Of a DNA stretch of 64,000 bases, positions 44,924 through 56,187 are shown piece by piece. Positions within the stretch are counted from its first letter, which is position 1; each line of letters opens with the position of its first letter. The translations under genes were made by a program, and so were the position numbers. Source of the DNA: Pyrrhoderma lamaoense (Eukaryota > Basidiomycota > Agaricomycetes > Hymenochaetales > Hymenochaetaceae); the NCBI GenBank assembly GCA_002794735.1, contig NBAZ01000016.1:62001-126000 (forward strand), in the 5' to 3' direction. A model generated the notes under the pieces. The model made no database searches. It saw only the letters and a list, made by a program, of their open reading frames with translations, and was not told where the DNA came from.

Positions 44924-46769
44924 CTATCGCCGATCCCCGTCATAGACCAGCCAAGCCATACCGTATCGAACAACAAAGGCAAGTATGCTACATAAAACCT
45001 AAAAATGAATTTAATTTCTTTCATTTTAATGCAATGCAGCAAAAACGAGGTACCTGGGTAACAATCAGAACTTGTACTAATCGTTTTTCTGTCATTGGTC
45101 CTAATCTGATGAGGAAGACATTCAAAATTGTCAAGTTTGTAGCTTCAACTATAACATCGCTTTCCGTGGCTGTGTCATCTCTTGAATTAGATGACGGTGA
45201 TTTTGTCTTCGCCCTTGAGTCTGACCATATCAGCTTTGTCAGTCCAATCATAGAAAATAAACGTAAGATGATTGTCGTCAGAGACGAAGGAGGTTTGTCC
45301 TTGAATGTGGTAGTTGATGGGTGAAGTAAATTCGTCTCCCCATCGAATCTATGTTGGAGAAGTATGGTAATGAGTGTTAGTTCACATTACAGAGCTTGAA
45401 GCATCTATTTATCCCTCCACTAACCTTGGAACACGGTGTCTTGGGCAAGGAACAAGACCAAAGAGTTGCGGACAAGAAAGTACGAAGTTGAATATTTGCG
45501 GCATGAAGAATAAGAGTAGAGTTTTCGAGAAATGCGCCTGGATCCCGACAACAGCGAAGGCCATGCCCGTTACATAACAAAGAGTATCACCAGGGAAGGC
45601 TCGAGCAGGATACCTACGTCGTAAGCTTAGTAAACCGCCAAAGCAAAAGTTTATAAATACTTACCAGTTGTGATATAGGAACCCAAGACAAACTCCCACC
45701 AGTGGTAGCATAAAGTATATGCTGAATAAATGCCTCTCAACAAGTTCTCGACTCCCATGTGCCATACCAGCGCTCCAAACTCCACCAAAGTCAACCTCAG
45801 CCTTTCCACCTAACAACCACAGAGGGAGACGAAAGTGATGGGACCATGGTAGGTACAAACAATCATTAAGCAGAACTGATAGTGCAATGATCAGTGCTTG
45901 ACTTGCTTCTGCACCGTTGATGCCGGCGAGGATGTTGATACTGTTGGTGGCAAAGTAGAGAGTAAAGCCATATAAAGGTAGTATAGTGGACCTATGAGAG
46001 TTGTTATCATTAGATCGATAGTAATTATTAAACAACTAGAGTGTTATTTACCAAGATTTATCACATATCCAAGAAGCCAGCGAAAGGGAATCGGGACCAC
46101 AACATGCGTGTTTCCCTGTTCAGCATAGTATACTAGTAATAGTGGTATGGACGCAATGATGGGAATAGGTAGTTTATATCTCCAACGGATATCAAATACA
46201 TCGTCGAGGAAACCGAGCATGGTTGCCATTAGAAGAGATAAAACTGAGGATAGGTATACAGAAAGCTAAGAAATCGATATAAATTCAGTAATCACATTTC
46301 TGTAAGGAAGACATGTAGAAACTCACTTGGAAATGAGGAAAGTCATTTGCGACTATACCTTCAACATTAGATCGAGAGGATTTAGATAGGAAGTCCGAAA
46401 AAGCAAACGGAATGAAGAGAATAAGTAAGAGGATATACGTAGATGCACATATGAGTCCCTGGCTCTCAGGTCTAATTTGTCTTGTCATGAGCATACTGAA
46501 CCCATAAGGTAAGTCGGTACATACATGTCGTCATTGTATACTTTTGCTATATCTCTTCCTTTCAGTCCAGCTTTTACAAACAGAGGTCCAAGTGCTGGAA
46601 TTAGACGTAACGTAGCCAAAAACGCTAGTATTGAAAAGCCAATAGTGGTGAAGAGGGATGGCAGTGCTGGCACAGGATCAAGTAACGGTCTCAGTATACA
46701 CCATGCCGAAACAAAGACCAGTAAGGTGAAGGCCGTGGTTGATGGGAGTTTGCGAGGTCTAAGCGACAT
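44924..46769 (-). CDS. ALG7: ALG7, UDP-GlcNAc:dolichyl-phosphate GlcNAc-1-phosphotransferase (one apparent frameshift)
   Basis: ER multi-pass enzyme that makes GlcNAc-PP-dolichol, the first step of N-glycan assembly. Exons: 46769-46525, 46471-46327, 46265-46052, 45991-45665, 45613-45425, 45348-45054, 44998-44924. Motifs: [24 protein letters not shown] after a 53-nt intron, catalytic Asp pair in [90 protein letters not shown] and the terminal [13 protein letters not shown]. In exon 4 the reading starts as [13 protein letters not shown], as in the family, but reaches NSINIL only in another frame, so one base is missing near 45955-45963. The gene is expected to be essential, so sequence error is likely. 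Divergent from the SET-TAD3 gene. Confidence 0.92.
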
Positions 46770-46987
46770 CTCGTATTCTTTAACTTGACATGTCAATATA
46801 TGAGGCGCTCAATACAATGAAGTTCAAGGCCAAGTTGAACGTGTCAATTACAAGTCAAAAATCACGTGCATGCTATTTTTCCACTTCCAGCATCGGTCAG
46901 GGTTAGCCTTAAATTTTAAGGACATGGTCAGAAATCCTTATTCTTTGTTGATGTTAGTCCAAAGAAAGCGCAACTCATATTGGTGAA
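46770..46987. promoter_or_regulatory. Short divergent promoter between ALG7 and SET-TAD3
   Basis: 218 bp between divergent start codons, so regulatory elements are probably shared. No motif assigned. Confidence 0.45.
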
Positions 46988-48908
46988 ATGGAAGGGAGCA
47001 GTTACTGTACTATACGTGATTCTAAAGGGAAAGGACGCGGTCTTTTCGGTTTGTGATTATGACTAGTATAATTAAGGCCGTACCGGTTAACTATTCTAGA
47101 CCTTTATTGATCAGCTTCTAGACAAATTCCGATCGGAACCATCATCGAGACAAGCCCTACTCTACTCTTCTCAAAAACGGAATACCAGGAACATGGAAGG
47201 CATACAATACTAGATCATTATACCTTCAACTGGCCTGATGGTCGTATGGCCCTTGCACTCGGTCTTGGTCTGCTCTTTCTACTGAAGAAAGCCATGTTGC
47301 TCACGCTAACTCTGCTTTACGGTATACGATCATAGGGTCTTTGTTTAACCACTCAGAAAGCCCGAACGTCTCTTTCTCATTAGACACGAAATCTGAATGC
47401 ATACGTTACACATCGACAAAACGTATCGCTACAGGGGAAGAACTTTGCATTTTCTACGGTCATAAACTCTGGTTTACCCCCGCTGAACATTCTCATCCAC
47501 AAGGTGCACCAACTGATGTCAAGGAGAAAGACGATTGGGATACGCTTCGATCTATAATGTCAGTGGAAAGTACTCTGGAAACTGATTTGGAAGCCGAAAA
47601 TCCTTTTGCTGGTGGCGACCCAGAAGCATTAATACCAGACAAAGACCTGCCATTCATGCGTACTAAGGTTCTACCTGACGACGAGGAAGAAGATGAAATT
47701 ATCAAAACAAGTGAGTCACTACTTACATATGCGGAATCCGCCTAACATTTGATTGCCAGTGGATGTATGGGTAGTTGATATGCCCGACCCAAGGAAAACT
47801 CAGTCCCTATTGAAGTAAGCTTTGTTCAAGATTAGATTTGATAGCACATATTTTTTATGGACTAGATGGCTTCATACTGCAGGTCTTGAAACTCTAGATC
47901 TCGCTCACTTGAAGCGGGTCCGCCGTCCTCTCTCACCCCCTTCTTCTGATCAAATTCATGCATCCCCCACTCTTCTTCTTGCATCTGTCCACTCACATCC
48001 TTCGCCTCCAACTCCTCCCGAATCGTTTGAGCTCCCACGACCATATCAAATAGCGGTTCCAAAATATGTTGCTCTTACCCCCAAATCTCATAAGCTCAAA
48101 CTTAGTATCTGGCCAACTATATATGCACCCCGTGTGAAGGGAAAGCCCGAACCATGGAGTAGGGGTAAAGCGGCTTGGGCGTGGGATGCTCTGCAGGTTG
48201 TACTCAAGGAAGCAATCAGAGTGAAAGAGGCTAATGAAGTGCGCTTTGCGTTTCAATTACATCCATCTTGAAAATGACTGATATTGTAACTAGTATCCAA
48301 TCGTCTCCTATGTCCCTCGTCCTTATATGGAAGCCGGTTCCGACACTGATACGTATGAAATCCCTTTACTTCTAGCTCATGACACTCGACGATCAACGAA
48401 GAACCCTCTTCGCCACTCCGTACTCAATGTCGTTCGTAAGGTCGCAGATTGGAGGTCTAGCCAAATTCCTAGACAATCTAGATCTAGAGAAGTGTCTTTA
48501 ACTTCTTCATCTGAGTCAACGGCAAGTCCAGACATAGATCAGCCAGGTCATAATATCCCAGCAAATGGTGCACACTATCTTCTTACTTCTCTTACTCTCT
48601 TTACCACCCATGAACCTTGTATCATGTGTAGTATGGCACTACTTCATTCGAGAGTGAAAGAAATCATTTTCGTGCATCCAATGAACGAGACTGGTGGTAG
48701 TGGCGGAGAGTCTGGCCACGGAACTTGTGTGCCCCGTCTTCCAAGCGTCAATCATCGGTATAGCATTTTACGGTGGAGCCTTAGAAGAAGGTTTGATCTG
48801 AAACAAAAGCCACATAATGGTGGAGAGCCTTCGGAAGCGAACGTAGGCAATGGATCAAGAGTGATAGAAGAAAGTTCTGCGGAAGGTGCCGGGAGTGATG
48901 AAGACTAG
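46988..48908 (+). CDS. SET-domain protein fused to tRNA adenosine deaminase subunit TAD3
   Basis: Six exons: 46988-47048, 47115-47267, 47336-47710, 47760-47814, 47866-48238, 48294-48908. They sum to an exact frame of 543 residues. The N-terminal part is a compact SET domain: RDSKGKGRGLF, IPIGTIIETSPTLLFSKTEY, FNHSESPNVSF, RIATGEELCIFYGHKLWF. After an acidic linker the protein continues as TAD3: VDVWVVDMPDPRKTQSLLKW, YQIAVPKYVALTPKSHKLKL, then the deaminase fold with NPLRHSVLNVV and HEPCIMCSMALLHSRVKEI, ending VNHRYSILRW. The usual HAE catalytic motif is HSV here, as expected for the pseudo-catalytic partner of TAD2 in A34-to-I34 editing of tRNA anticodons. The linker exon 4 joins both halves without a stop; a start codon for a separate TAD3 is not obvious. 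Confidence 0.82.
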
Positions 48909-50122
48909 AAGATCTGTGGGCAAGAGTGAAAATAATGGAAGACCTGGATGCATAGTTATCATATACATCTACATGTATACATGTACTGCCTCAGAATCTA
49001 CTTTTTTACAAGTTCACTTGTCTATAATTCTCTTGCATGTGCTCTTCGACAACATGTACATGTACATGTGATAACGTAAACTAGTGGAACACCAATTTCG
49101 AATTGTGCCTGTAAGTTCATGATTAAAAGTCTAGAGTATGTTCTGACTTGTATGACAGCATAAATGTTCATGCTCTATCTATCATCTCTCAAACCAGGCT
49201 CACATACCCGCGACACTTTTGTAATGTCCTAGTCGGAGAATCTCACAAGACGACTTCCCTCCCCTCCCCCTTTCCTATGATATGTATTCCTAGATATCCT
49301 CCCAAGTTAACATGAATCTACGCAATTACACTATCTTATAGTCTGTTCCGAGATTCTTTACTCCATGCAATCTTTCGTACACAAGACCATGAGCTTTGCC
49401 AGTACGAACAAGTTCTTGTTCTGTTGTTCCTGTACACAAGCGATGACACCTCCTATTATATCACATCACCCACCACCAAGCAATGATGTTGGAATATTTC
49501 CCCTTTACCTCGGCTTTTGGAAATGTCAAGATGATGACTGTCAGAACTGGACATTTCATCGCTGTTTTTCTTCTAGACACGTCTCCTATAACAGAAAGGG
49601 AATCATCATTATGTCTATTGCCGACACGGTCCTTTACTTCTGGCTCTGGATTGATTCATATGATTGAAGATCAGCACGACGACCAAAATGAGGTATCTGA
49701 GAAAGCTTCTCGGGATATTCCATACGGGGCCGCCATTTCTCACAAATTTGCAAACAAAAAGACTTCGTGAAAGCTTGGACACGAGAGAAGACTCACAGAG
49801 TTTATCCAAATTGCTCTGAAACAGTTGCGATCAGCGAAGAACTAAGATTACATAGAATCAATTGGTTGCACTGGAAGCAATCTTCTTGCACAGCAGGTCA
49901 AGTTTCGTTCCTGTTTCTAATTATAGAGGTCGGTAAGATGGGGGAGCCTACCATCAAACAAGCTATACCAATCTAGCGACTCGGGTTGTGCTCTTGATAT
50001 AATATCCAAGTGAGTTTTCCGGTAGTCTCTTCCTACATCGTTCCCCAGTGACTCCCTCTCCCTACCTCTAAATTTATACCTCCCCCTATTACGGGCTCCT
50101 TACCCCCTTTGTTCGTATCGGT
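48909..50122. other. Intergenic; two weak overlapping frames
   Basis: Frames at 49365-49667 and 49483-49770 (plus strand, about 100 residues each) overlap in different registers and match nothing I know. They are probably chance. The last few hundred bases should contain the promoter of the 7-TM gene. Confidence 0.4.
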
Positions 50123-52076
50123 ATGGTCGCCAACGATTCGATTATGTTCATGCGCAGAAGCTATCAACCGAATGCCGGTATGTTTCTCTGTCTAGATTTC
50201 TCTTATTTCTTTAATTGTTATCTGTTACTCATTTCCTCTGTTTTTATGTCTTCTTCATAATCGTGTGCCCTAGCCAATGTCCCATCATTGACTATTAACA
50301 AGCTCGAGCCCCTCTTCGTTTTCCTTCAGGTGTTCGGCGGCCAAATTGGCATGCCTTTATTCGTTGGAACATTACTATTTGCACCAACTGTGAAGCGGCA
50401 TCTCACACTAGTGAATTTCTGTATATCATGGATTATCTACTCTATTGTATACTGTCTAACGTGAGTTATTATTATACTGTGCTGGTCGTTGTAACATCCC
50501 TATTGACTAGTCACCCAGTATCTATCATAAAGAGGATCTTGATCATGGGGTTGGTCACGGCTTATGTATTGCACAAGCAGCGATGGTGCATGGAGTGGTA
50601 CCCTTGTTAGTCTCCTATGTTTACAGATCTCACCAACACAAACCTATCTGACGTCCACATTGTTAGTGCAAGTTTAACTTACTGTACTCTCCATATCCAA
50701 GTTTGGATGGCTGTCAGAGGTGCATTCAATCAAACATCCTGGCTGCAGAGGCATAGGAGGAAGGTCCTGATCACTGTCAGTACTGTCAAACACTATCAAT
50801 AAAACTCATCCGTTCGTTCTAAAAACTGAGTAATACTTTAATTATGACAGATGTTCCTCGCGCCCTATGTGATATTAATTGCATTTTCAGTTGGATCACT
50901 TGCAGTAAGTATCTTTGACAGCCACTATCGAACCCCTGAATTTGTCCTCTGATGGGCATTGTTTGCTTTTTTTAGGTTACTCTTCAGCATCCGGAGATTC
51001 TAGATCGAACCGGAGCATACTATTGTACTCTCAATTATAATCCTCTGTATGTTAATCAGATGTCTTTAAATCCTACCTTATTCCCCAAATATCTGAACCT
51101 GGATCTCGTATCTAGCGCCTTCGCTGTCCCCGCTTTCGCAGCCGGCATAATAGCCATCATGATCGCTTTAGAAGGTGAATACTGTATCATAAAACTATCT
51201 ATCGGAGAGAGAAAAGTAATCATCATACTGAATTAAAAATTCATTCATTCGTTCTATTTTTAAACTGATAACAACCATCACGAACACTCCCACTTACCAC
51301 GAATCAATTTTTCGTAGTCTTTGATATCGGTAATGATCTGGAAATATCAGTTATCATTGGCATCACATTAATCCGTCGGTGGAACTCTGTCCGCCGTTCG
51401 CAACGCCTAAACTCAGCTTCATTATCAATGATCGTGAGAATCGCCATATTCAGTATATATGGATTTGCCACTCTTGGGTGCGTAGTTCACCTATACATCC
51501 CTTCAAAATAACCAAGAATTACTAACTAAGTATACCTCTCATCATCTTTTAACAACCAAAATACACGTATATGTATGTATGTTTTATGGAATTAAACAGT
51601 GCGTGTGCGGCATTCTTAGCTCGCTCCCTTACTGTATGGCCATATTTCATCCAAGCGTCACGTAAGTAACTCTACTTCAAAAAAAAGCGGGATCCTCCCA
51701 CGACTTTCAAAACTCCACATTTGAATTTTCCGTGTTCTTGTTCTTTTTAAGCCCCCACTCCCCCCTCTCTGTCAAGATTATTACCACTGTTACTAACTAT
51801 AACTTACTAGTTCCCACAGCTGTATTCTTGATGTTTGGCACACGAAAAGACGTTTTACATGCATGGTGCCTTTGGATACACGCCTTATGCTTCTGGAGAA
51901 GACAGCGCCTGTACATGTCTGAAGAACGACCTGCCTCGATACATGTTTCACTCGCTACAGAAACTTGTATAGAAAACAGCCAAAAATGCTGTAGAGACGT
52001 ATATGAAGTTGAATCTATGGAGCATAACAGTGAAAAGATTGTATCAATAGAACCCGCGGACTCAAGACGATTTTAG
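50123..52076 (+). CDS. Putative seven-transmembrane protein (GPCR-like), unknown ligand
   Basis: Multi-exon membrane protein starting MVANDSIMFMRRSYQPNA (exon 1 50123-50177; exon 2 50274-50460) and ending at a TAG at 52074-52076. About seven hydrophobic helices are spread over the exons: VFGGQIGMPLFVGTLLFAP, LVNFCISWIIYSIVYCLT, a segment around GLCIAQAAMVHG, MFLAPYVILIAFSVGSLA, FAVPAFAAGIIAIMIALE, MIVRIAIFSIYGFATLG and SLPTAVFLMFGTRKDVLHAW. A hydrophilic C-terminal tail of ~75 residues follows. The layout resembles the many uncharacterised 7-TM proteins of mushrooms. It does not carry recognisable STE3 pheromone receptor features. Internal splice sites between 50585 and 50700 are uncertain. 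Confidence 0.7.
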
Positions 52077-53984
52077 ATACTGATTGATTTTATCTATGAA
52101 TAATTATGAATACTTACTTATCTTAGTCAGATTTAGTTGTTTTTCTTTCTGTTTTGGGTTCTAGCTTCTCTGTACACTATCCTATGTATGCCTCGATCAA
52201 ATTCTTGTAGACATCAACGTAAAGGTGATTTATCTAAACTAAGTCATACAATTTATCATATCAATCTCCGAACCCTGCTTACATCACAAATTTTATGTTA
52301 TCTGCTTACAAACTTCAAGAAGATATCCATAGCAATTTAACTTTGTCTCCGTTTCCAAAAATTCTCTCGTACATGGGAACAGCTAGCTGTCATGGAGGGC
52401 TCGAGGCAACACGGCATATCTTTGTATGATCTTGATGTTTCGAAGCAAAAAAACCATGTATGCCTCCAACGGGGTTTGTAGAAGTCCCTTCCCAAAAAAA
52501 GTGCCATAATCAGGTACGGTTTCTGATGCAAAACTGTATCCCAGAATCGATTTCCATAAACGAGCATGAGAGGTCGTTCGCGGATTAAGAAGTGTATTAC
52601 ATGTAACGAGGAAGGTCCTAACAAAAGGAAGAACTCGTGACAAAGATGGTGCTTTTATTCGAAGTCTCGGGTACTTTTCCCAGGAGCGAGGAAGAGAGAG
52701 GGGAAGAGTGGGATGTACCCTTATAACTACTGGGGGTTCCATGAACACCTCAATACAGTTGAGCTTGAGCTTGAGGCTTGATCCGAAAACTCGGTTTGGA
52801 ATTCCCCTCTCCTTCCTCTGCACCCGGAGACGAGAACTAGCGTTTAAGTTCTTCTAGGTCTGCCGTTATCCACACAAACAAGGCTCGATAGGCTGTCTAA
52901 AATCAACGTAATTGGGATATAGAAGCGAGTACTAAATACGTGATGTCATAAGTACACGTACAAATATATGAAATATCAGAGAATTCAGTTGTACGGCGAG
53001 GATAATCATGAACGTCAAGATCTAATCGGAGAGCATCGCAAGGCAAGCAACTCCGAGAACACGATAGTGCGAAAGAGCTTCTTAGCTGGAGAATAATCGG
53101 ATGGAGCTACCGAAGCCGTGCTCTATCTGAGAGTCTAGAGAGAGATTACTGTCTTTATTGTTCTGATTAGTAGAAGTTATATAGACATAAACCTACTATC
53201 ACAAGAAAAATAGCATCAGCACTCTGTCTACGGTATATTCATCGCTATGCAGCAACAGCTCTTTTCTATTTACTCTGAACTTATATGTCTGTGTGATAAT
53301 GAATTGTTTTTGAAGCGGTAGACCCCGAGACCCGGCCGGATGAAGAGAACTTTTGAATATGATTTTGAATAAGAATATATCAGAATAGAAGGAAGCACAA
53401 CCACGCCTTTAAAACGTGTGGCCCTGTCTGATCCATTAAATCCTCATCCTCTCCTCCTCCCTCTCTTCTATTCGACACTTCATTGCATACATATCGCAAA
53501 AGATCTTTTTAAGAGTCCTAATTAATCTGTGGTCAGTGCTCTTGACTCGCGCTTGGACAAATCAAGTAAGTATAACCGCGCGCCGACCCCTACCGCTGAT
53601 TTTATAATACATATATAACGTTTTAGCACTCCTTCTTTCTTAAGAAATCTCCAACTTTTTGGGAGATGACTGATGAGCTGTGTGTATGTGGCTAAAGGCG
53701 CAAATAGGGACAAACAAATGGTCGCAAAACACGCGTAAGCCGCAAGCCCGCAACGCAGAGTGCGTGCGCGTCTAAAACGCTTGCATTCAAATACCCAATC
53801 TTGACTCGGCCAAAGTCCCCTCATCTCTTTCCTCGTCTCTGTTACCCCCTCAGCTCTACGCAGCTCGGCTATTCTCTTTGGGATCCCCCTTCTCCCAACT
53901 CTTTCCATAACTAACGACCTCATCTCGTCTCAACTTAACGCCTTCCATCATCCCCCAAATAGCCCTTACACTAAATAAGTCACA
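52077..53984. other. Intergenic; weak minus-strand frame
   Basis: A minus-strand frame at 52383-52823 has no ATG until residue 28 and no recognisable domain. A CT-rich leader upstream of the LC8 gene (about 53,810-53,980) is typical for a highly expressed fungal gene. No other feature seen. Confidence 0.4.
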
Positions 53985-54497
53985 ATGCCAGAGAAGGAAG
54001 ACACTCAGACGGTTAGCACCACCGCTGTTGGCACTTCGGAGGATGGAAAGGCGCTCCCTAAGGCTGTTATCAAAAACGTCGACATGACGGAGGAGATGCA
54101 GCAGGAGACTATTAGCATTGCAGCTGCTGCGTTGGAGAAGTATAACATCGAGAAGGATATCGCTGCTGCGATCAAGAAAGAGTTTGATCAGCGATGGCAG
54201 CCAACTTGGCACGTTGTCGTTGGGAAGAACTTTGGAAGTTATGTTACGCATGGTGAGTGCCTCTTCCAATCCTTAACTCGCATGTTTGTGTTCCTCTCTT
54301 CCTTCGATATTTGTCCTTACTTTCCTGGAGACTTCGCGCAGATGATCAATAGCATCGTTCTATCCTCTCCTCATCTTGCTCAATACATTTCTAGTAATTT
54401 ATCTATTCTCAATACTAATCACATCCATTCATCAGAAACGAAGCATTTCATCTACTTCTACATCGGTTCCCTTGCCTTGCTTATCTGGAAGTCATAA
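53985..54497 (+). CDS. Dynein light chain LC8 (DYNLL/DYN2 type)
   Basis: Homodimeric hub protein that binds short linear motifs, a subunit of cytoplasmic dynein and of other assemblies. Two exons, 53985-54252 and 54436-54497, give 109 residues. The conserved core starts at [15 protein letters not shown] and includes [37 protein letters not shown] and [20 protein letters not shown]. The core matches LC8 along its whole length. It differs by an N-terminal extension of about 20 hydrophilic residues rich in Thr, Ser and Glu; canonical LC8 is about 89 residues. A second in-frame ATG is not available before the core, so the extension appears real. Confidence 0.95.
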   Translation: MPEKEDTQTVSTTAVGTSEDGKALPKAVIKNVDMTEEMQQETISIAAAALEKYNIEKDIAAAIKKEFDQRWQPTWHVVVGKNFGSYVTHGECLFQSLTRMFVFLSSFDICPYFPGDFAQMINSIVLSSPHLAQYISSNLSILNTNHIHSSETKHFIYFYIGSLALLIWKS

Positions 54498-56187
54498 TCT
54501 GGACATACTTCCCCCACCCATCTCAGATCTCTTTCGTGTGTAGTCCTTGCTGTGTCTCTCCACAACTCAAGAAATTATTTGTGTATGAATGGTGCGGCCG
54601 CGTTTCCCTTACTCTGTGGTTCAAGTTTTCTCAAACATTTTGACTAACTTGCCTCTCCCTTCTTCTCTATCATCTCGCTTCGCTCTTATGTCTTCCCCTT
54701 TTCATCCTCTTTAAATCGTCTAAACTCCTGTTTTATCACTTACTGGTCAACCAAATAAATCAGTTTACTGATTTTACCCACATAGCACCCATACCTTTAT
54801 CATTAACCTTTGTGTTTCTGTGTTTGTCATGGCCGCCGAGCGACCAAATAGCATATTTTCCCCAATCCAATGATCTTTTGTAAACTCATTCAGATTGAAA
54901 TCTGCGTCATTATCAATTGTGATAGCACGGCCTTATTTATTTTTGCTATTTTATCTGTGTATGTAAGTGACTCCAAAGAAAGATGAGCGCCTAAGGAATT
55001 GAGTGATGATATGGAGTCATACAGCGCTGTTTATATGTAAAAGCTGTAAATTCCTATCTACACATGGCCTCAAGACATTATTTCTGCTGTCACGGGTATA
55101 ATTCTCAACACAGACTGAAAAAAGAGAATCCAATCATGTTGCATTCAATGTGGTATAACTTCAACATAACAACGCAGCGATGAACTAAAAATAATTAATT
55201 AAAAGTAGATATGAAACGTGTTAAGTTGATAATGGGTTAATAATTTTATCAGTAAATCAGTTCGAACTCGGAGTTCGGGGGCTGATATCGATGATTACAT
55301 TTGATCATATTCACCGATTGCCTCATATTATCATGTTACAAATACACGTACACATAACCCAGTCGGAAACCATCTTTTTTTGTGTTCGTCACTAGAGTGT
55401 CTTTCTTCCATATTTACCCACCAGATCCCCATCTGACGTATAATTGAATCACTTGATGACATCTCAATCAATATCTGGTAAAGAGGTTGAAAATACGCGT
55501 ACTAGTCCTATGACCTATATCATGTACTCATCATGATCTTACACAGACAATACACATGCAAACTGCCCTTCCACCCCTTCCACCCAACCCTTCAAGCCAC
55601 TCAAGAGCTTTTATTCAATACAATTATTATCAAGTTACTTAGGTTTGCTATTCATTCCCGGTTTTCAGACCTCCCGATAAAAACGGGCCTTTGGATAATT
55701 GATGATACATATGGTAGTAGTATTTAGGACAGACAGAACGTACGGGGGAGGCGTGAAATTGAAGGAGATGATCATGATATAGGTTTGAACATTAAAACAG
55801 AGGGAAAGAAAAGAAATTGAAGTAAAAAACAGGGGGAAGATAAATAAGTAAGTGATGGAAGAAAAAAGTAAAGGTTGAGAAGGAAGAAAACAGAACAAAC
55901 GGAGCATGTTTTCTGCTGCGTAAAGGTTGGTTTATCCATTATTACAACAAACTTGAGTGTGTGTGGTTCTACTGTAACCTTCTAAAAGATAAAACATATT
56001 TGCTTGCGCTCATATACGAGACGAGCACAACATAACTACATATCATCAACACCCAGCCAAATTCGACTAATGCAATGAAGGGGGGAGAGAGGAGGGAGGA
56101 AGAAAAGGGGAAGTAGAGGGAAGAGAGAAAGAAAGCAAGATAGAAGCAAGTAACAGGAAGGATGAAAAAAAAAATTGATAAATCGTC
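54498..56187. other. Intergenic between LC8 and CUL1 3' ends
   Basis: About 1.7 kb between convergent genes, with 3' UTRs at each end. Purine-rich low-complexity sequence around 55,800-56,160 (plus strand) creates spurious hydrophobic frames. No gene recognised. Confidence 0.45.

Noticed and set aside
44869..45324. Plus-strand 151-residue open frame
   Set aside because: It lies antisense to the last two coding exons of ALG7, whose conserved motifs ([28 protein letters not shown]) are clear on the minus strand.
52383..52823. Minus-strand 146-residue frame
   Set aside because: No ATG at its head, no recognisable domain and no neighbouring exon joined it; treated as chance.
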